Shown here in pieces: positions 61,711 through 64,000 of a DNA stretch of 64,000 bases. The position numbers were made by a program, and so were the translations under genes. Source of the stretch: Climacteris rufus (taxonomy: Eukaryota > Chordata > Aves > Passeriformes > Climacteridae); assembly GCA_013398175.1 (NCBI GenBank), contig VZRZ01002349.1, forward strand, positions 171,682 to 235,681, read 5' to 3'. The number at the start of each line of letters is the position of its first letter. The first letter of the stretch is position 1. The notes beneath the pieces were generated by a model. The model was given only the letters and a program-made list of their open reading frames with translations. It had not been told where the DNA came from and searched no databases.

Positions 61711-61730
61711 AAGGGTCTGTGAATGTCATG

Positions 61731-64000
61731 TGTGCTTACTCTGGTTTACAAAGAACAATTTTTGTCTTGATTTAACAAAACAGATTCATCCTGTCAAAGG
61801 CTACAAGGTAAAAAACCAGGCACCTGAGGTGGTCAGATGTGTTACATGCTGCAGTTACTTTGATCTCAAAGGTCTCCTGGGGACAAAAAGGCTTTCTTGT
61901 CAATACCTTTATATACCTAGAATATCTTAGTAGTGAAACTTCCTGTATGTCCTTAGACTCTCTGTGGAATAAGGAAAAAGTCTCTGGGGTCAGTTGTCCT
62001 TTCTAATGTCAGTCTGGTTTTGTACCAGGCTCGCCAGTAGTTGGTTTGGCTAAAACTTCTCCATGGCACTGGGGAAGAGAGGCAGAGCAGCTGGTGCAGG
62101 GATCTAGTGCAGCTCAAGAAAGGCTGCCAGTATTTTTGCTTAAAAAGAAATGGAGTTTGTTGTAAATGACATTATTGTGCAAATATTAAAAGCTGGTAAG
62201 AACAGACAGTGGATTAGTGAACATTTCAAGTGGCAAGGAGCTCACTGGATGGTGGGTGATGTGCAGGTTTTTAGGTGTACCTAGAAAAACTGGAAGTTCC
62301 AAAAACAGTGGATGTGAAAGGGATCAGTGAGATCAAACTCTAGGTCTACACAAAGAGTAAATAATAAGCTACGCTCAGTAGTGCTCTTCTGTGTGGCTTT
62401 GGGGAAAAGCAACACTGGTTTTGCAAAAACTACAGGACTAGATGAGATGGCAAATGTGGCTGATTATTGTATGACAAAATACAGTTGATGTTTTTGTAAT
62501 CTCACTTGAGAATTTGAAGGAGAAAAGCTAAAATGGCAATTTATACTAAATTACTTTTGGAGAGGCAATTTTTTATTTGCAGTTGACTAGTACAATTCTG
62601 TAGATCCGTTCAACTGTTTACATATTTTCATAAATTACATGAAATAAAATATATTTATCTACCAGTTTGTTACTAATGAGGACAAGTTGCTGACTGGACC
62701 AAATCACTTGGTTCAGTGTATGCTTGATACTGAGCAAAAGGAAGGTCATCTAGCCACAAGGAATAGTTGTCTCCCAGGAAGAAATTATCCCAGAAGGCAC
62801 AAGAGTTGAGAGATTGTGGCAACTGAGGACTGCATTGGAGTTGTAAATAAATCCATAGAAATAAACAGAAGGGCAGATTTGACCCTTTGAGCAAATAGAC
62901 CAGTTAGGAGCCAAGGGTAGGAGGATTTCCTTCTGCACCAGTACTGAGACCATATACTGAATATGGACTCGAAATGGGAAGGCAGGATGGAAGAGTTTCT
63001 AAAGCAGTGTTTCCCTCCCCACAGTCTCCTTGTTTCTAGGCAAGGCCTGGCTGGCTTGAAGCTGAAATCAAGGCTGCCCAGTCCCTCAGTGAAGGTTCTT
63101 CACCTCTGAGGGGTGGCTGCCCCTTCCAGCTGTTCCTTTGCTGGAACTGCATACTCCCAGCTCAGAGCTTTGACTCTCTAACTCATTGGCTTCCTACCTT
63201 CTGAACCTTCTTTTCTTCCCTTTGCCCCACAATCTGAGTTGGTTTTTATCCACTCAGAAGCAGCAGATGCCAGCACACAATATTGTAGCAGGTGAAACTT
63301 CTGGTTCAGATGCAATGGCATGAAATGCTGCTGCTGCTTAACTTCTGTCCCAGCATCAGCAAGCCCATTCGCTTTGGAGGGGATGGGTGCAGAACTGATG
63401 GCTTAGGGTTTGGTTTGGGGTTGGGTTTTTCCTTTTTTTTTTTTTTTTTCCTTGTCACTGCTCTGACTAAATACTCTCTTGCAGTTGGCAAAACCAGTGG
63501 AACATTTTATGTGCAATGCTCTGCTCTGTTACACCATGGCCAAATGATTTAGGGGACTTCACCTGACAAGCAATTTTAAAACCCTTCAGAGCTGAACCTG
63601 TAACTAGGGTGGGATTGCTTTTCCAAGAAGTTCCTAAGCTAAAACTGATGATAAAAATAGGTATAGATAATATTTAATATTTAGTAGAGTCTTAAAACTA
63701 AGCTGTGTTAATTGCCCACAAGCCTGCAGTAATATTTGCTGAAGCAATATTGCTTAGCTAGTGCTGGATTAATTTCTGTCAAATGAATCTTCTCCCACAT
63801 CTGTTTATTCCAATATTAAGCATTGATTCCACTGTCACTTAAGGTGGTAGCTGGTGGCTTTTCTTACTGCAGCCATTCCCCTGTGGAAATACAAGATGCA
63901 GTTTGATGTTCCATGTTTGCACCACGGCTGTCCCTGATGTTCAGCAGTGTGTTCTGCAGGCAGCTAAGGATTTGCTGAGTGTAGAGAAGCACCTGTATGG
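61731..64000. other. Downstream intergenic or undetermined sequence
   Basis: I recognise no gene, RNA or transposon here. A further AATAAA lies at about 62643-62648, and a 17-base poly-T at 63433-63449 follows a G/T-rich run. In mammals NEK2 lies downstream of LPGAT1, but no kinase exon is visible before the window ends. Confidence 0.5.

Larger units (their letters stand above)
55899..61730 (+). other. LPGAT1: Presumed long 3' UTR of LPGAT1
   Basis: No recognisable gene follows the stop codon, and I believe mammalian LPGAT1 mRNAs carry multi-kilobase 3' UTRs. AATAAA hexamers on the + strand occur at 57327-57332, 59502-59507, 59848-59853, 61591-61596 and 61705-61710. The last two are followed by T-rich or GT-rich sequence, as expected of cleavage sites. 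The end of the transcript is therefore inferred, not shown. The region also holds CpG pockets (58306-58572) and a T/G-rich tract (60430-60530). Confidence 0.45.

Noticed and set aside
63306..63491. Minus-strand peptide with Lys run and PNPKPNPKP repeat
   Set aside because: Derived from a poly-T plus G/T-rich low-complexity run; not a credible gene.

Overview
This is a piece of a vertebrate nuclear genome, almost certainly a bird and probably a songbird. The signs are long AT-leaning introns with canonical GT-AG splice sites, CR1-type LINE fragments (one ends in the avian ATTCTGTG terminal repeat), and an endogenous-retrovirus LTR of a type I associate with passerines. There is no bacterial, phage, CRISPR or operon-like organisation.

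The only protein-coding gene I can support is LPGAT1 (lysophosphatidylglycerol acyltransferase 1, PlsC/AGPAT superfamily) on the + strand. Seven coding exons can be placed to the base: 227-464, 26905-27023, 32458-32553, 34694-34967, 43511-43637, 51709-51815 and 55747-55898. Joined, they give 1113 nt, i.e. 370 codons plus TAA, the same length as I recall for the mammalian protein. All six intron phases are consistent (1, 0, 0, 1, 2, 1). The acyltransferase motifs are intact: HX4D (H101/D106), GDFFIR (145-150) and FPEG (182-185). N-terminal and C-terminal hydrophobic segments fit an ER membrane protein.

Layout: 1-226 is a GC-rich 5' end with a short 5' UTR, preceded by a splice acceptor that carries a 40-bp tandem duplication. 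465-26904 is a 26.4-kb first intron containing two CR1 fragments (17067-17517 and 22061-22777) and a truncated LTR (17518-about 17862). 27024-55746 holds the remaining introns, with older CR1-like relics (41945-42445, 42822-42870, 54240-54580) and a suspicious 101-bp duplication around the window's only N (46575). After the stop codon at 55898 comes a presumed long 3' UTR with several AATAAA signals, the best pair at 61591-61596 and 61705-61710. The rest, to 64000, shows no gene I can recognise.

I found no previously undescribed biological system. The points most worth checking are the CpG-dense pocket over the catalytic HX4D exon, two CpG pockets in the downstream region, the probable assembly false duplication, and several intronic stretches that look like candidate conserved regulatory elements.
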